DNA of 64,000 bases from Acidobacteriota bacterium (lineage in GTDB: Bacteria; Acidobacteriota; Terriglobia; Acidiferrales; UBA7541), in NCBI GenBank assembly GCA_003223325.1, contig QHYS01000063.1, forward strand, positions 1 to 64,000, given 5' to 3'. The translations under genes were made by a program, and so were the position numbers. The notes under the pieces were generated by a model that was not told the origin of the DNA, did not search any database, and saw nothing but the letters and a program-made list of their open reading frames with translations. Each line of letters starts with the position of its first letter. The first letter of the stretch is position 1. Positions 47,236 to 55,948 of this stretch are shown here, piece after piece.

Positions 47236-47856
47236 ATAAAATACGCGAAGATCCTGACCCTCTTAGCCATCGCAGCCGCAATTGGCACGCTTCCAGTCCA
47301 AGCCCAAACCGGCGGTTTCGACCGCACCATGCAGGTTTCCGGCGCTGTGAATCTCGACGTCAGTTCTGGCTCCGGAAGCATCACCGTGCGCACCGGCGCA
47401 AACGATAGCGTTCACGTGGTGGCCATCGACTCGGTTAAGAGCCTGAACGCAAAAACTGGGAGCGGCGATATCCACGCGACGCATGTAGCGGGCGCGATCG
47501 TTGCCAGCACTGGCAGCGGCCGCAGGCAACGCTCTGATCGATGCCGCCTCGGGTGAGGTCACGCTCCGGGGTGTCAAAGGCGCGCTTAGGGTCGAAACCG
47601 CCAGCGGCGAAATTCGCGTGGAAGGCGAGCCCAAAGCCGATTGGCATATCGGCACTGCTTCCGGGAGCATTGGCCTGAAGCTTCCGTCGCAGGCTTCCTT
47701 CAATCTCGACGCTAGAACAATCGCGGGCACCTGAGAACGGACCGCGCCATTACGGTTGAGGGCCTCATCTCCGGCCGTCAGCTCCATGGCAGGGTTGGCA
47801 ACGGCGGCGCGCTGCTCGAGGCGCACACCTCCTCGGGCGATATCGAAATCGATTAG
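47236..47856 (+). pseudogene. DUF4097-family (adhesin-like beta) gene, inactivated
   Basis: A signal peptide followed by the repetitive DUF4097 beta pattern (VNLDVSSGSGSITVRTG, TASGEIRVEG, HTSSGDIEID) can be read in three frames. A GGAG ribosome binding site stands six bases before ATA, exactly where ATG is expected (IKYAKILTLLAIAA), so the start codon is lost. One frameshift is near 47520 and a second, one base, near 47730. Restored, it is about 205 residues, the normal size. The product would have been periplasmic or surface-exposed. Confidence 0.82.
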
Positions 47857-48044
47857 CTCTCACTAGACGCCCGCGAATCCACTTGGCTCCTACAATCATT
47901 TGGGCATCAGACCCCCAGGATGTATGATTCTCACTCGATCCAAAGAACATCGAGTCCCCGTCGTACGTGGTCGCATCGGAATTACGGATGCTGACGCCTT
48001 TCCGGCCGAGGGTGCATAAGTCTAATTAGCCATTTGGAGCAAAG

Positions 48045-48518
48045 ATGCGCAAGCAGGTCGGCCTCTTGGCCGTTATTTTTGTCCTCGGCTCGGGGTGCCT
48101 TGTCCCGGCCAAGGCGCAGAAGCGTCGCAGTTTGCCGCCGCGGCTTTTGACAGCCAATCGAGTCTATTTCGAGAATCAGACCGGCTTCGCGGCCGTCGGC
48201 GGCGATGCAATCCGCGAGCTGGAAAGATGGGGCCGCTTCCAAGTAGTCCGAAGCCGTGACCAGGCGGAACTGCTGTTTGTGCTTTCGTCGAAAGTTGAAT
48301 CTGAAGGCACTGCCAATCCCACCGAGGACAGACGGTTTGGACCCGATTTGTCCTTTCATTTTCGCTATCGGCCAGCCAATGCCTACCTCACCGTGGACGA
48401 TGCAGTTACCGGAGAAAGATTGTGGAGTGGCTCGCACGCTTGGGGCGGTCTACTGACCGGCTTCAACAGCGCCGGCCGCCGTCTGGTCCATAGGCTCCGC
48501 AAGCAGGTCGAGCGCTAA
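48045..48518 (+). CDS. Exported protein, unknown function
   Basis: A 157-residue protein with signal peptide (LLAVIFVLGSGCLVPAKAQ; a cysteine precedes the cleavage site but the lipobox is not canonical). GGAG lies five bases before the ATG. The mature part has FRYRPANAYLTVDDAVTGERLWSGSHAWGG and ends in a basic tail; it is similar in style to other small acidobacterial secreted proteins. No family is recognised. It is on the same strand as the downstream kinase but 299 bases away. Confidence 0.7.
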   Translation: MRKQVGLLAVIFVLGSGCLVPAKAQKRRSLPPRLLTANRVYFENQTGFAAVGGDAIRELERWGRFQVVRSRDQAELLFVLSSKVESEGTANPTEDRRFGPDLSFHFRYRPANAYLTVDDAVTGERLWSGSHAWGGLLTGFNSAGRRLVHRLRKQVER

Positions 48519-48817
48519 GCCAGCGAAGGCGTGCCGATTTCATTTCGCTCCTTCGAGACTATTCTGCGCAGCAGTCTCCTCGGGCGCCATCAACAGGGCT
48601 CGCTGACGACGCCAACTGCGACGGAGCCAGACTCGTATCCGTTGGTCTGGCTATTAATCATTCGTGAACGCAACAGAGGGCTCTGATTGACCCCGCATAC
48701 AGGCGTAGGAAAATTAATATTAGCCAAAACGGAACAGCCGCTAAGTCTCAATTTTTTCCCAATTTGGCGGCATTCTCCCAATTCCTCTGAGCGCGAGGGC
48801 TGAGGGCAAGGACGAAA
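48519..48817. other. 299-base gap, no feature recognised
   Basis: The gap holds no supported ORF. It must contain the promoter of the histidine kinase gene, but I see no convincing -35/-10 pair. GAGGGCAAGGACGAAA just before the kinase ATG is a usable ribosome binding site. Confidence 0.5.
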
Positions 48818-51520
48818 ATGAACCGAATTTCCATCGGTGCCAGACTGGCCGTCGCTTTTAGTCTTGTCCTCTCGATTCTTATTGGTGTCGGTTGGTCAGG
48901 GCTCAACCGCATGGCGCGAATCAACGCCGACCTCAACGACATCAATTACCGACGCTGGGCTAAGGTTCAATTGGCGCAACAGGCCACCACCTATTCCAAT
49001 TTGAACAATCGGCTCCTGCAAGGAGCGATTCTCTCCGGACGGCAGGAGGAGGTCGCGTCTCTTCTGAACCAGCGGGACCTCAACGTCCAGCACATCACGG
49101 ACATCTTCCAGACATTGAGTAAGGGAATTGAATCCGCGACGGAAAGAGAGCTCTTGCAGCAACTCGATCAGCAGAGGGCCGCCACGGCAGATGGCATCGC
49201 CCGCATAACCGACCTGCTGAAGGCAGGTAAATTCCAGCAAGCAAGAGTAACGATGGCGAGCGATGTGATTCTTCAAATCGATGCTCTGCATGACGCTTGG
49301 AATGCTTTCACGCGGTTCGAAGAGCTCCAGATGCAGCAGGCTCGCGATCAAAGCCAGGCAAACTACGCCAAAGCCCGCCGCCTCACCACTTGGTTGATCC
49401 TGTTTGCGTTCCTGGCCGCTGCGGCCATTGGCACCTTTGTGACACGTACCATGGTGCGAGAAGTGGAACAACGCGAGCGCACCAAGCGGGAGGCTCGCAA
49501 GCTCAGCGATGATTTGGAAAAGAAGGTAGCCGAGCGCACCGAGGAACTGGCGCGGGCCATTCGGCACCTCGAAAGCGAAGCGACCGAGCGAAGGCGCAAG
49601 GAGGAGGATCTTCGGCGCTTGGCGGCAATTGTGGAGTGTTCCGAAGACGCCATCATCGCCGCCGACCTTGACGGCAAGATCACCGACTGGAACGCGGGGG
49701 CGGAGAAAATGTTCGGCTACTCTCGGGCGGAGGCGGCCGGGATGCCCGTTTCGATCATCGCTCCGGCAGAGCGACGACGCGAGCATTTAGATATTCTGGC
49801 CAGGATTCGTAAAGGCGCTGGGATCATGAATCAGGAGACCGTGCGCATCAAGCAGGATGGCAAACCTGTGCACGTTTCGCTCACAGTTTCGCCGATACGA
49901 AATCAAGCCGGACGCCTCACCGGCTCCGCTGCCATCGTGCGGGATATTACCGAACGGATTGAGATGGAGGCGGCACTGCGCCGATCCGAGACGAATTTCC
50001 GCTCGGTTATCGAGAACTCTCCTTACGGCGCTCTTCGAACCTTGCCTGACGGCCGGATCCTGCTTGCCAATCCTGCAGCGATCAGGATGCTCGGCTATAC
50101 CTTCGAAAGCGACGTTCTCAGCCTGAATATGGCCACGGACATCTATCGAAATCATGCCGATCGCGCGCGACTCATCGAACAATCACGCCATGCCGAGTAT
50201 CTCAAAGACCTCGAGGTGGAGTGGAAACACAGAAACGGATCGCCAATCATGGTGCGTTTCAGCAGTCATATCGTGAAAAATCAATCCGGCGAGATAGACC
50301 ATTTCGATCTGATGGTGCAGGACATCACCAAGCAACGCAACCTCGAGGATCAGTTGCGGCAAGCGCAAAAGATGGAAGCGATCGGACGGCTGGCCGGCGG
50401 CGTGGCCCACGACTTCAACAATCTGCTTGGAGTCATCATCGGTTATAGCGAGTTGGCTCTAGACCAAATCGAGCCTGGGAGTGCCGTGCGCGGTCAAGTG
50501 GAGCAGATCCGCAAAGCAGGCGAACGGGCCAGCGCCCTCACCCGCCAACTCCTGGCGTTTAGCCGGCAGCAAGTGCTCGACACCAAGACGCTCAATGTTA
50601 ATGGCATCATTTCCGATATGGCCCAGATGCTCCTCCGCTTGATCGGCGAGGATATTGAACTGCAAACCAAACTGGACTCGGAGCTGCATGCTATCCGGGG
50701 CGATCAAGGACAGATCGAGCAGGTCATCCTGAATCTCGCGGTCAACGCACGCGACGCCATGCCCCACGGCGGCAAGTTGATGATCGAAACGCGCAATGTG
50801 AGGGTGGAGGAGGAAGAGCCCCACCGGCACACGCCCATGACGCCCGGCGATTACATCCTGTTGACCATCTCCGATACGGGCGTGGGGATGGACGCCGAAA
50901 CGCAAGCTCACATCTTCGAGCCCTTCTTCACAACCAAAGCTCAGGGAAAGGGTACAGGCCTGGGTCTAGCCACCGTTTATGGTGTGGTGAAGCAAAGTGG
51001 AGGCTACATTTGGGTGTACAGCGAGCCCGGAGTAGGCGCGACATTCAAGCTATACCTACCGCGGGTGCTCGACGAGTCTCAAGCCAGCCGACCTCCCGAT
51101 ATGGGCAATTCTCACCAAGCCACAGCGACGGTTTTGGTCGTTGAGGACGAGGCATCCCTTAGAACTTTTACCTGCACGTTACTGAAGAACAGTGGTTACA
51201 CAGTGCTGGAGGCGGGGGACGGCGACGAAGCCCTCACTTTGGCGGGGCAATACAAGCCGCCTATCCATCTTCTACTGACGGACATGATCATGCCCGGTAT
51301 GAATGGACCGGCTGTGGCGGGAAAGCTTGCTTCGTTGCACCCCGAAGCCAAGGTGCTGTTCATGTCCGGTTACACGGGGTTCGTGAGCCGGGGGCTGATC
51401 GATCCTCACGCTGTTCTGGTGTCGAAGCCGTTTACCCGCGAGGAATTGCTCCGCAAAATCGAGCAGGTATTGGGCCAGCGCACGACCGCCCCTACAAATG
51501 GGAGCACGGTGCGTGTCTGA
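48818..51520 (+). CDS. Hybrid sensor histidine kinase (4HB sensor, PAS-PAS, HisKA, HATPase, receiver)
   Basis: A 900-residue membrane kinase. Two helices (about 8-28 and 190-212) bracket a four-helix-bundle periplasmic sensor; two PAS domains follow (about 265-385 and 390-515). The H-box is GRLAGGVAHDFNNLLG, the N-box NLAVNARDAMPHG, G-boxes DTGVGM and GTGLGLATVYG, and the C-terminal receiver has the phospho-acceptor in LLLTDMIMPGMNG plus the lysine in VSKPF. No DNA-binding response regulator or output gene is next to it, so it is an orphan. The signal and downstream partner are unknown. Confidence 0.93.
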   Translation: MNRISIGARLAVAFSLVLSILIGVGWSGLNRMARINADLNDINYRRWAKVQLAQQATTYSNLNNRLLQGAILSGRQEEVASLLNQRDLNVQHITDIFQTLSKGIESATERELLQQLDQQRAATADGIARITDLLKAGKFQQARVTMASDVILQIDALHDAWNAFTRFEELQMQQARDQSQANYAKARRLTTWLILFAFLAAAAIGTFVTRTMVREVEQRERTKREARKLSDDLEKKVAERTEELARAIRHLESEATERRRKEEDLRRLAAIVECSEDAIIAADLDGKITDWNAGAEKMFGYSRAEAAGMPVSIIAPAERRREHLDILARIRKGAGIMNQETVRIKQDGKPVHVSLTVSPIRNQAGRLTGSAAIVRDITERIEMEAALRRSETNFRSVIENSPYGALRTLPDGRILLANPAAIRMLGYTFESDVLSLNMATDIYRNHADRARLIEQSRHAEYLKDLEVEWKHRNGSPIMVRFSSHIVKNQSGEIDHFDLMVQDITKQRNLEDQLRQAQKMEAIGRLAGGVAHDFNNLLGVIIGYSELALDQIEPGSAVRGQVEQIRKAGERASALTRQLLAFSRQQVLDTKTLNVNGIISDMAQMLLRLIGEDIELQTKLDSELHAIRGDQGQIEQVILNLAVNARDAMPHGGKLMIETRNVRVEEEEPHRHTPMTPGDYILLTISDTGVGMDAETQAHIFEPFFTTKAQGKGTGLGLATVYGVVKQSGGYIWVYSEPGVGATFKLYLPRVLDESQASRPPDMGNSHQATATVLVVEDEASLRTFTCTLLKNSGYTVLEAGDGDEALTLAGQYKPPIHLLLTDMIMPGMNGPAVAGKLASLHPEAKVLFMSGYTGFVSRGLIDPHAVLVSKPFTREELLRKIEQVLGQRTTAPTNGSTVRV

Positions 51521-51698
51521 ATAAGGCCCTTTCGCGAGCAACTCAAAAAAACGCCTTTCGTTGCTTTCGTTGGAACTCCTCTATCCGAAACGGCAGGGAA
51601 GGGCTAAACTTCGGCAGGCGCCGCTGGAGGTGCGACCTTAATCTTTCCTTCAGCTTCGCCCACACAAACTTCCATCCCGCTGCTAAAGGGAGTTTCAT

Positions 51699-52637
51699 AT
51701 GCTACAGGAAGTTTCGCGGAATAAATGGCAGAGGGTCCTGCCGACCGTGATCGGGGCGGTAGTAGTCGCTGGCGTGTTTGGCTTTCCAGCGGGACGAGAT
51801 CTTCTGGGACGTTTTTTCCGATCGCTGCGTATGCAAAAGGTGCAGGCGGTGAACGTAAATCTCTCCGCTTTCGCCGACCCGAACGCGAATCCCGCGTTAC
51901 ACCAAATGATCGCACAGATGATTTCCGATGAGGTCGGGGTGGCCGCCAACGAGCCGGACCAGTCGGTGGCGGATGCAACTGCCGCGGCGCAGTTGAGCGG
52001 CTTTGACGTATCCGTGGTGGCTGGGCGAAAGGACCCGCCCAAATTCGTGGTTACAGGCCGTCACGCCTTTGATATGACTCTGAATCGTGGCCGCCTGCAA
52101 ACAGTGTTCAATCAGGCGGGACATCCGGAAATTTCCGTTCCGCCGGCGCTAGATGGCGCGCCGCTTAAAGTGGAGATTCCCAGGGCTGTAGAAATACAGT
52201 ACGGGCATTGCCCAACCCCGGCCAGCGCCAGCCAGACCCTGGCAAACAACCTCAGTGGGCCAACTCCCTCCTCCACGGAATACAGCGATTGCCTGCGCTT
52301 GAGAGAAGGGCCCAACCCTATCGTTAACGTTCCACAGGGAGTGGATGTCGAGAAATTGGCGGAAATCGGACTCGAAACGGCGGGCATGAATGCGGGTCAA
52401 GCTCGAGACTTTCTGCAAACGGTTAGCTGGCAATCCACGCTGGTCATGGCAGTACCCCGCTTTCTTCGTTCCTATGAAGCGGTGCGAGTGGCCGGTGCAA
52501 AAGGCACACTCCTAAGCATGCCCGGAAGACGCGGACCGGGCTATGCACTGATCTGGGCGAAAGATGGGAGAGGCTATTTGCTCACGGGTTTTGGAGACTC
52601 CAGCCATGCCTTGGAGTTAGCGGACTCGGTGAAATGA
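51699..52637 (+). CDS. Membrane-anchored protein upstream of an ABC exporter
   Basis: A 312-residue protein with one N-terminal transmembrane helix (VLPTVIGAVVVAGVFGFPAG) and a large extracytoplasmic part. AGGGAG sits six bases before the ATG. I recognise no named domain; the C-terminal GTLLSMPGRRGPGYALIWAKDGRGYLLTG resembles the end of DUF4367-type anti-sigma proteins only vaguely. It has two cysteines at GHCPTP and SDCLRL. It lies 24 bases before the ABC ATPase gene, so it is probably part of that operon. Confidence 0.7.
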   Translation: MLQEVSRNKWQRVLPTVIGAVVVAGVFGFPAGRDLLGRFFRSLRMQKVQAVNVNLSAFADPNANPALHQMIAQMISDEVGVAANEPDQSVADATAAAQLSGFDVSVVAGRKDPPKFVVTGRHAFDMTLNRGRLQTVFNQAGHPEISVPPALDGAPLKVEIPRAVEIQYGHCPTPASASQTLANNLSGPTPSSTEYSDCLRLREGPNPIVNVPQGVDVEKLAEIGLETAGMNAGQARDFLQTVSWQSTLVMAVPRFLRSYEAVRVAGAKGTLLSMPGRRGPGYALIWAKDGRGYLLTGFGDSSHALELADSVK

Positions 52638-52661
52638 GAACCGTGGCCTAGAGGAAACGCC

Positions 52662-53588
52662 CTGAGCCAGCCAAAGAGCTTTGCCATCGAGGCGCGGAAT
52701 CTGCGCAAGGTGTTCGGCGACAAGATCGCTGTTCGGAACTTGTCGCTAAGCGTGCCCCGCGGCGAAATCTTCGGGTTCCTTGGTCCGAACGGAGCCGGCA
52801 AAAGCACGTCCATAAAAATGCTCCTGGGGCTGGTGAGCCCAAGCGGCGGCGAGGCCTTCGTTCTCGGAGTGCCTTCCGGCGAGGTAGAAATTCGTCGCAA
52901 AGTCGGATTTCTACCGGAGGATTTCCGCTTCTATCAGTGGCTCACCGCCACTGAGCTTCTCGAATTTCATGGTCGCCTCTGCGGCATGGATGCAGGGCGG
53001 CTGCGCGAGCGCGTCCCTTATCTCCTGGATCTCGTCGGGCTCGCTCCGCATCGCGGCAAGCGCTTGCAGGGTTTTTCCAAGGGTATGCTCCAGCGCATCG
53101 GCCTGGCCCAGGCGCTCATCCACGATCCGGAAGTCATTTTCCTGGACGAACCTACCTCGGGTCTTGACCCCATGGGCCGGCGGCTGGTCCGCGATATCAT
53201 CCGCGCGCAGCGTGACCGCGGCGCAACGGTCTTCCTGAATTCGCACCTGTTGAGCGAAATCGAAGTCACCTGCGATCAAGTCGCCTTCATTCGTGATGGA
53301 GAGATCGTTACTACGCGAGATCTTCGCGGCTGGCAGGAAGAAAAAGTCCGTGTAAGGGTGTGCGCGCGCAAGCTGGCGCCACAGATCGTTGCGGGCCTCT
53401 CGCAGTGGGCCACCTGCGATCAACTCGATGACCAAAGCCTCTCACTTACCGCCGCCTCGCGCGAGGTTCTTCCCGAAATACTTTGCTATCTCGTCCAATC
53501 CGGCAGCGCGCCTTTTGAATTCACGCCGCAGCGCATATCTCTCGAGGACCTCTTTATGGAAATAGTCGGCGAGGATCGCGGTCTATGA
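52662..53588 (+). CDS. ABC transporter ATP-binding protein (ABC-2 type), CTG start
   Basis: A 308-residue ATPase. The Walker A GPNGAGKST, the signature FSKGMLQRIGLAQAL, Walker B VIFLDEPTSGLD and the H-loop NSHLL are all present. The ORF track starts at 52710, but that cuts off FAIEARNLRK, the first strand of the fold. An in-frame CTG 16 codons upstream has AGAGGA six bases before it, and no ATG, GTG or TTG is available, so CTG initiation is likely. Its end overlaps the permease start (ATGA). Confidence 0.88.
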   Translation: MSQPKSFAIEARNLRKVFGDKIAVRNLSLSVPRGEIFGFLGPNGAGKSTSIKMLLGLVSPSGGEAFVLGVPSGEVEIRRKVGFLPEDFRFYQWLTATELLEFHGRLCGMDAGRLRERVPYLLDLVGLAPHRGKRLQGFSKGMLQRIGLAQALIHDPEVIFLDEPTSGLDPMGRRLVRDIIRAQRDRGATVFLNSHLLSEIEVTCDQVAFIRDGEIVTTRDLRGWQEEKVRVRVCARKLAPQIVAGLSQWATCDQLDDQSLSLTAASREVLPEILCYLVQSGSAPFEFTPQRISLEDLFMEIVGEDRGL

Positions 53589-54418
53589 ATCCGCTTTGGG
53601 TCATCGCGTCCATCACCTTTCGCGAAGCCGCGCGAAAAAAAATCCTCTGGACCGCACTCGTTGTGGGCCTCGGTTTTTTGATGGTATTTGGGGCGGGCCT
53701 GTACTATCAGATGGCGGATTTCCACGCCAGCAACATGCCGCCTTTTCTGCGCTATCAAGTCTTGAGCGCCATGCTCATGGTGGGACTCTACACCGTCGAT
53801 CTGCTGGCCGTGGTCATGACCATCCTCACCTCCGTGGACACGATCTCCGGCGAGATCGCTTCCGGCACGATTCAGGCCATCGCCACAAAACCGGTGGCCC
53901 GTTGGCACGTGCTGATCGGCAAGTGGGCGGGGTTTGTAGCCATGCTCGCAATTTACGTTGCCGTGATGTTCGGCGGGACTCTGGCGGCAGGCTATTGGAT
54001 CGCCGGAGTGTCGCTGGATAATCCGCTTCGCGGCGGCCTGCTTGTCTATCTAGAATGCCTGCTCGCGTTGACCGCAACTTTCCTGATGGGAACGTGGTTC
54101 TCCACTCTCACCAACGGCGTGATCGTGCTCGGCCTTCATGGGCTCGCGTTTCTCGGTGGGTGGCTCGAGCAGATGAGCGGATTCGCGCAGGGATCGGCCC
54201 TGGTGACACTCGGCGTGGTTTCGAGCCTGATCATGCCCTCGGAGGCCATTTGGCGCCGAGCTGCGTTTCTGATGCAGCCCCCTTTGGCGGGCGCCCTGCA
54301 GTTTACGCCATTTGCGAATATTTCCGTGCCCAGCGGCGCGATGGTCGGATATGCCGGGTTTTACCTGATCATTATTCTGGCGCTAGCTATTTACCATTTT
54401 CAGCGCCGGGATCTATAG
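53585..54418 (+). CDS. ABC-2 type transporter permease
   Basis: A 277-residue integral membrane protein with six likely helices. The first is at residues 15-35 (TFREAARKKILWTALVVGLGF), then a large stretch with VISIDTISGEIASGTIQAIATKP-like sequence (here SVDTISGEIASGTIQ). This is the permease partner of the upstream ATPase; the two overlap by four bases. Cargo is unknown; the membrane-anchored protein upstream may be its substrate or regulator. Confidence 0.9.
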   Translation: MNPLWVIASITFREAARKKILWTALVVGLGFLMVFGAGLYYQMADFHASNMPPFLRYQVLSAMLMVGLYTVDLLAVVMTILTSVDTISGEIASGTIQAIATKPVARWHVLIGKWAGFVAMLAIYVAVMFGGTLAAGYWIAGVSLDNPLRGGLLVYLECLLALTATFLMGTWFSTLTNGVIVLGLHGLAFLGGWLEQMSGFAQGSALVTLGVVSSLIMPSEAIWRRAAFLMQPPLAGALQFTPFANISVPSGAMVGYAGFYLIIILALAIYHFQRRDL

Positions 54419-54444
54419 ACAACCGAGGCATAAGAAGTCGGTGC

Positions 54445-54795
54445 TCATTCCACAGGCCGGCGGAGCACCTGCCGCACCGCAATATTCAGCAGGCTCAAAA
54501 TAATCGCGCCCCAAACTGCCGGAGCGAATCCCTGAACGTCAAAGCCGGGTACAAACAAGGACGCGAACTTCAGCATCAGCGCATTAATGATGATCCAGAA
54601 GATTCCAAACGTGAGCACAATGAGCGGAAAGGTCAGGATTTTCAGAAGTAGACCGATCGTGCCGTTCACGAACCCGATGATCACGGCCGCCAGAAGCGCG
54701 GTGACAAATCCCCGCACCACGAATCCCGGCACAAATCGAGCGACCAACAATATGCACAGCGCGCTCAAGACCCAATGTGCAATGAGCCGGGCCAT
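54445..54795 (-). CDS. Phage holin family 4 / four-helix membrane protein
   Basis: A 116-residue protein with four hydrophobic helices and the family segments LLLKILTFPLIVLTFGIFWIIINALMLKF and FVPGF (twice). This family is widespread in bacterial chromosomes outside phages and is not evidence of a prophage. It is convergent with the ABC permease gene. Function is unknown. Confidence 0.88.
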   Translation of the reverse strand: MARLIAHWVLSALCILLVARFVPGFVVRGFVTALLAAVIIGFVNGTIGLLLKILTFPLIVLTFGIFWIIINALMLKFASLFVPGFDVQGFAPAVWGAIILSLLNIAVRQVLRRPVE

Positions 54796-54826
54796 TCACG
54801 TACCTCAAGGAAGCATCGGCAAAACT

Positions 54827-55258
54827 CTAAGGCGCTTTGCTGCCGCAAGCAAGGCACAGCCCAGTGCAGTGGCCTATGAGCTGAATGAGTTTCGATTTTG
54901 GCAAATTGCAAGCCGGCTCTATGCTGCCGACGTGAATCGTTTTGGTCGCCGCGTCGTAGCTGCCCGTCACTTTGACCCTCGACCCTGCGAATTGTTCGGG
55001 CCTCTTCTGATCGTCAAGCTGGTAGACGGTCTTGCTCTCGGCGTCGTAGAGCACATATTTACTGCCCAGCTTGACGCAGGTGATTGTGCAAACCTTAGGC
55101 GTCTCTCCCTTCTTCAGCATCATTTCGTGTCCGGCCATTTCCACGCAGTCGCGATCGGAGATCTCGCCCCTGAACGTTTGCGCCTTTTGGACGCCAAGAG
55201 TTGCGCATAACGTCAAAATTGCGCTGAATGTCATGAGAGCAGAAGCGAGCTGTTTCAT
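54827..55258 (-). CDS. Exported DUF5818-like protein
   Basis: A 143-residue exported protein. The ATG at MKQLASALMTFSAILTLCATLG has AAGGA upstream; the ORF track starts 16 codons earlier. After the signal peptide the mature part reads TFRGEISDRDC, CTITCVKLGSKYVLYDAESKTVYQLDDQKRPEQFAGSRVKVTGSYDAATKTIHVGSIE in pieces, a pattern I associate with acidobacterial DUF5818. Several cysteines are present, including C-terminal CTGLCLAC. Function unknown. It lies 25 bases from the DUF1697 pseudogene. Confidence 0.75.
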   Translation of the reverse strand: MKQLASALMTFSAILTLCATLGVQKAQTFRGEISDRDCVEMAGHEMMLKKGETPKVCTITCVKLGSKYVLYDAESKTVYQLDDQKRPEQFAGSRVKVTGSYDAATKTIHVGSIEPACNLPKSKLIQLIGHCTGLCLACGSKAP

Positions 55259-55283
55259 CGGCAGTATCCTTCGATCATTTCCG

Positions 55284-55820
55284 TCAAAGCTTCGATGCCA
55301 TTTCAAACAAGGCGCCCACCGTTTTCCAGTTCCGAGTCGTGGCTCCTACCGAAAGCGCCCTTTCAAGCGCGTTGTTGGAGAGTCTCGTGTTGCCATACCC
55401 ACCTGGACAGTAAAGATAGATTTCCTGGCGGCCAACATAGAACCGATCTTGTCCACTGGAAACCCTTCTAGCTTTTTCTGGGGGCTCTTTGACGCGGCCT
55501 CGGAAAGAAAAGTGACATGGAGTTTCGATCGATGCCTCTTTCTTTCAAGAATGGATTGCCCTCGATTACATACTTCATTTCCTTTGCTGTTTTGATGAGA
55601 ACGGGCACCTGGAATCCGAAGTCATGGAGAAGCGCTTGGCTCAAATTTTTCGAGAGACTGGAGGGCGATTTCCGTCCAGGAAAACGACGTTGCCGCTCTG
55701 GAGGTATGTTTCGATGCTACGAAATCCCAGCGCCGTACACAATTCACGAACATGTTCCATTCGGACGAGTTTTCGTCCGCCGACGTTAATCGCTCGTAAC
55801 ATCGCAATGTAAGCCGGCAC
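55284..55820 (-). pseudogene. DUF1697 gene broken by several frameshifts
   Basis: A whole DUF1697 protein of about 178 residues can be pieced together from three or four frames: YIAMLRAINVGGRKLVRMEHVRELC, then LHDFGFQVPVLIKTAKEM, EAASKSPQKKLEGFPVD, and DRFYVGRQEIYLYCPGGYGNTRLSNNALERALSVGATTRNW. The length matches the intact family. At least three frameshifts interrupt it, near 55660, 55530 and 55460. The pieces are well conserved, so decay is recent or the assembly is wrong here. Function of DUF1697 is unknown. Confidence 0.82.
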
Positions 55821-55948
55821 GATTTCGCACCCTGGTCGCATACACTATACGCGTGAAGCTCTAGGAAGTCTTGGCTCTGGAGTCCTCTGGTTCGCAGCGA
55901 TCAGGTCGAACAGGCGGGTCTTGGAGCAACTTCCGGGCGCATTTTCTT

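Noticed and set aside
54445-54795. Holin-like gene as sign of a prophage
   Set aside because: The family is common in ordinary chromosomes and no phage genes are nearby.
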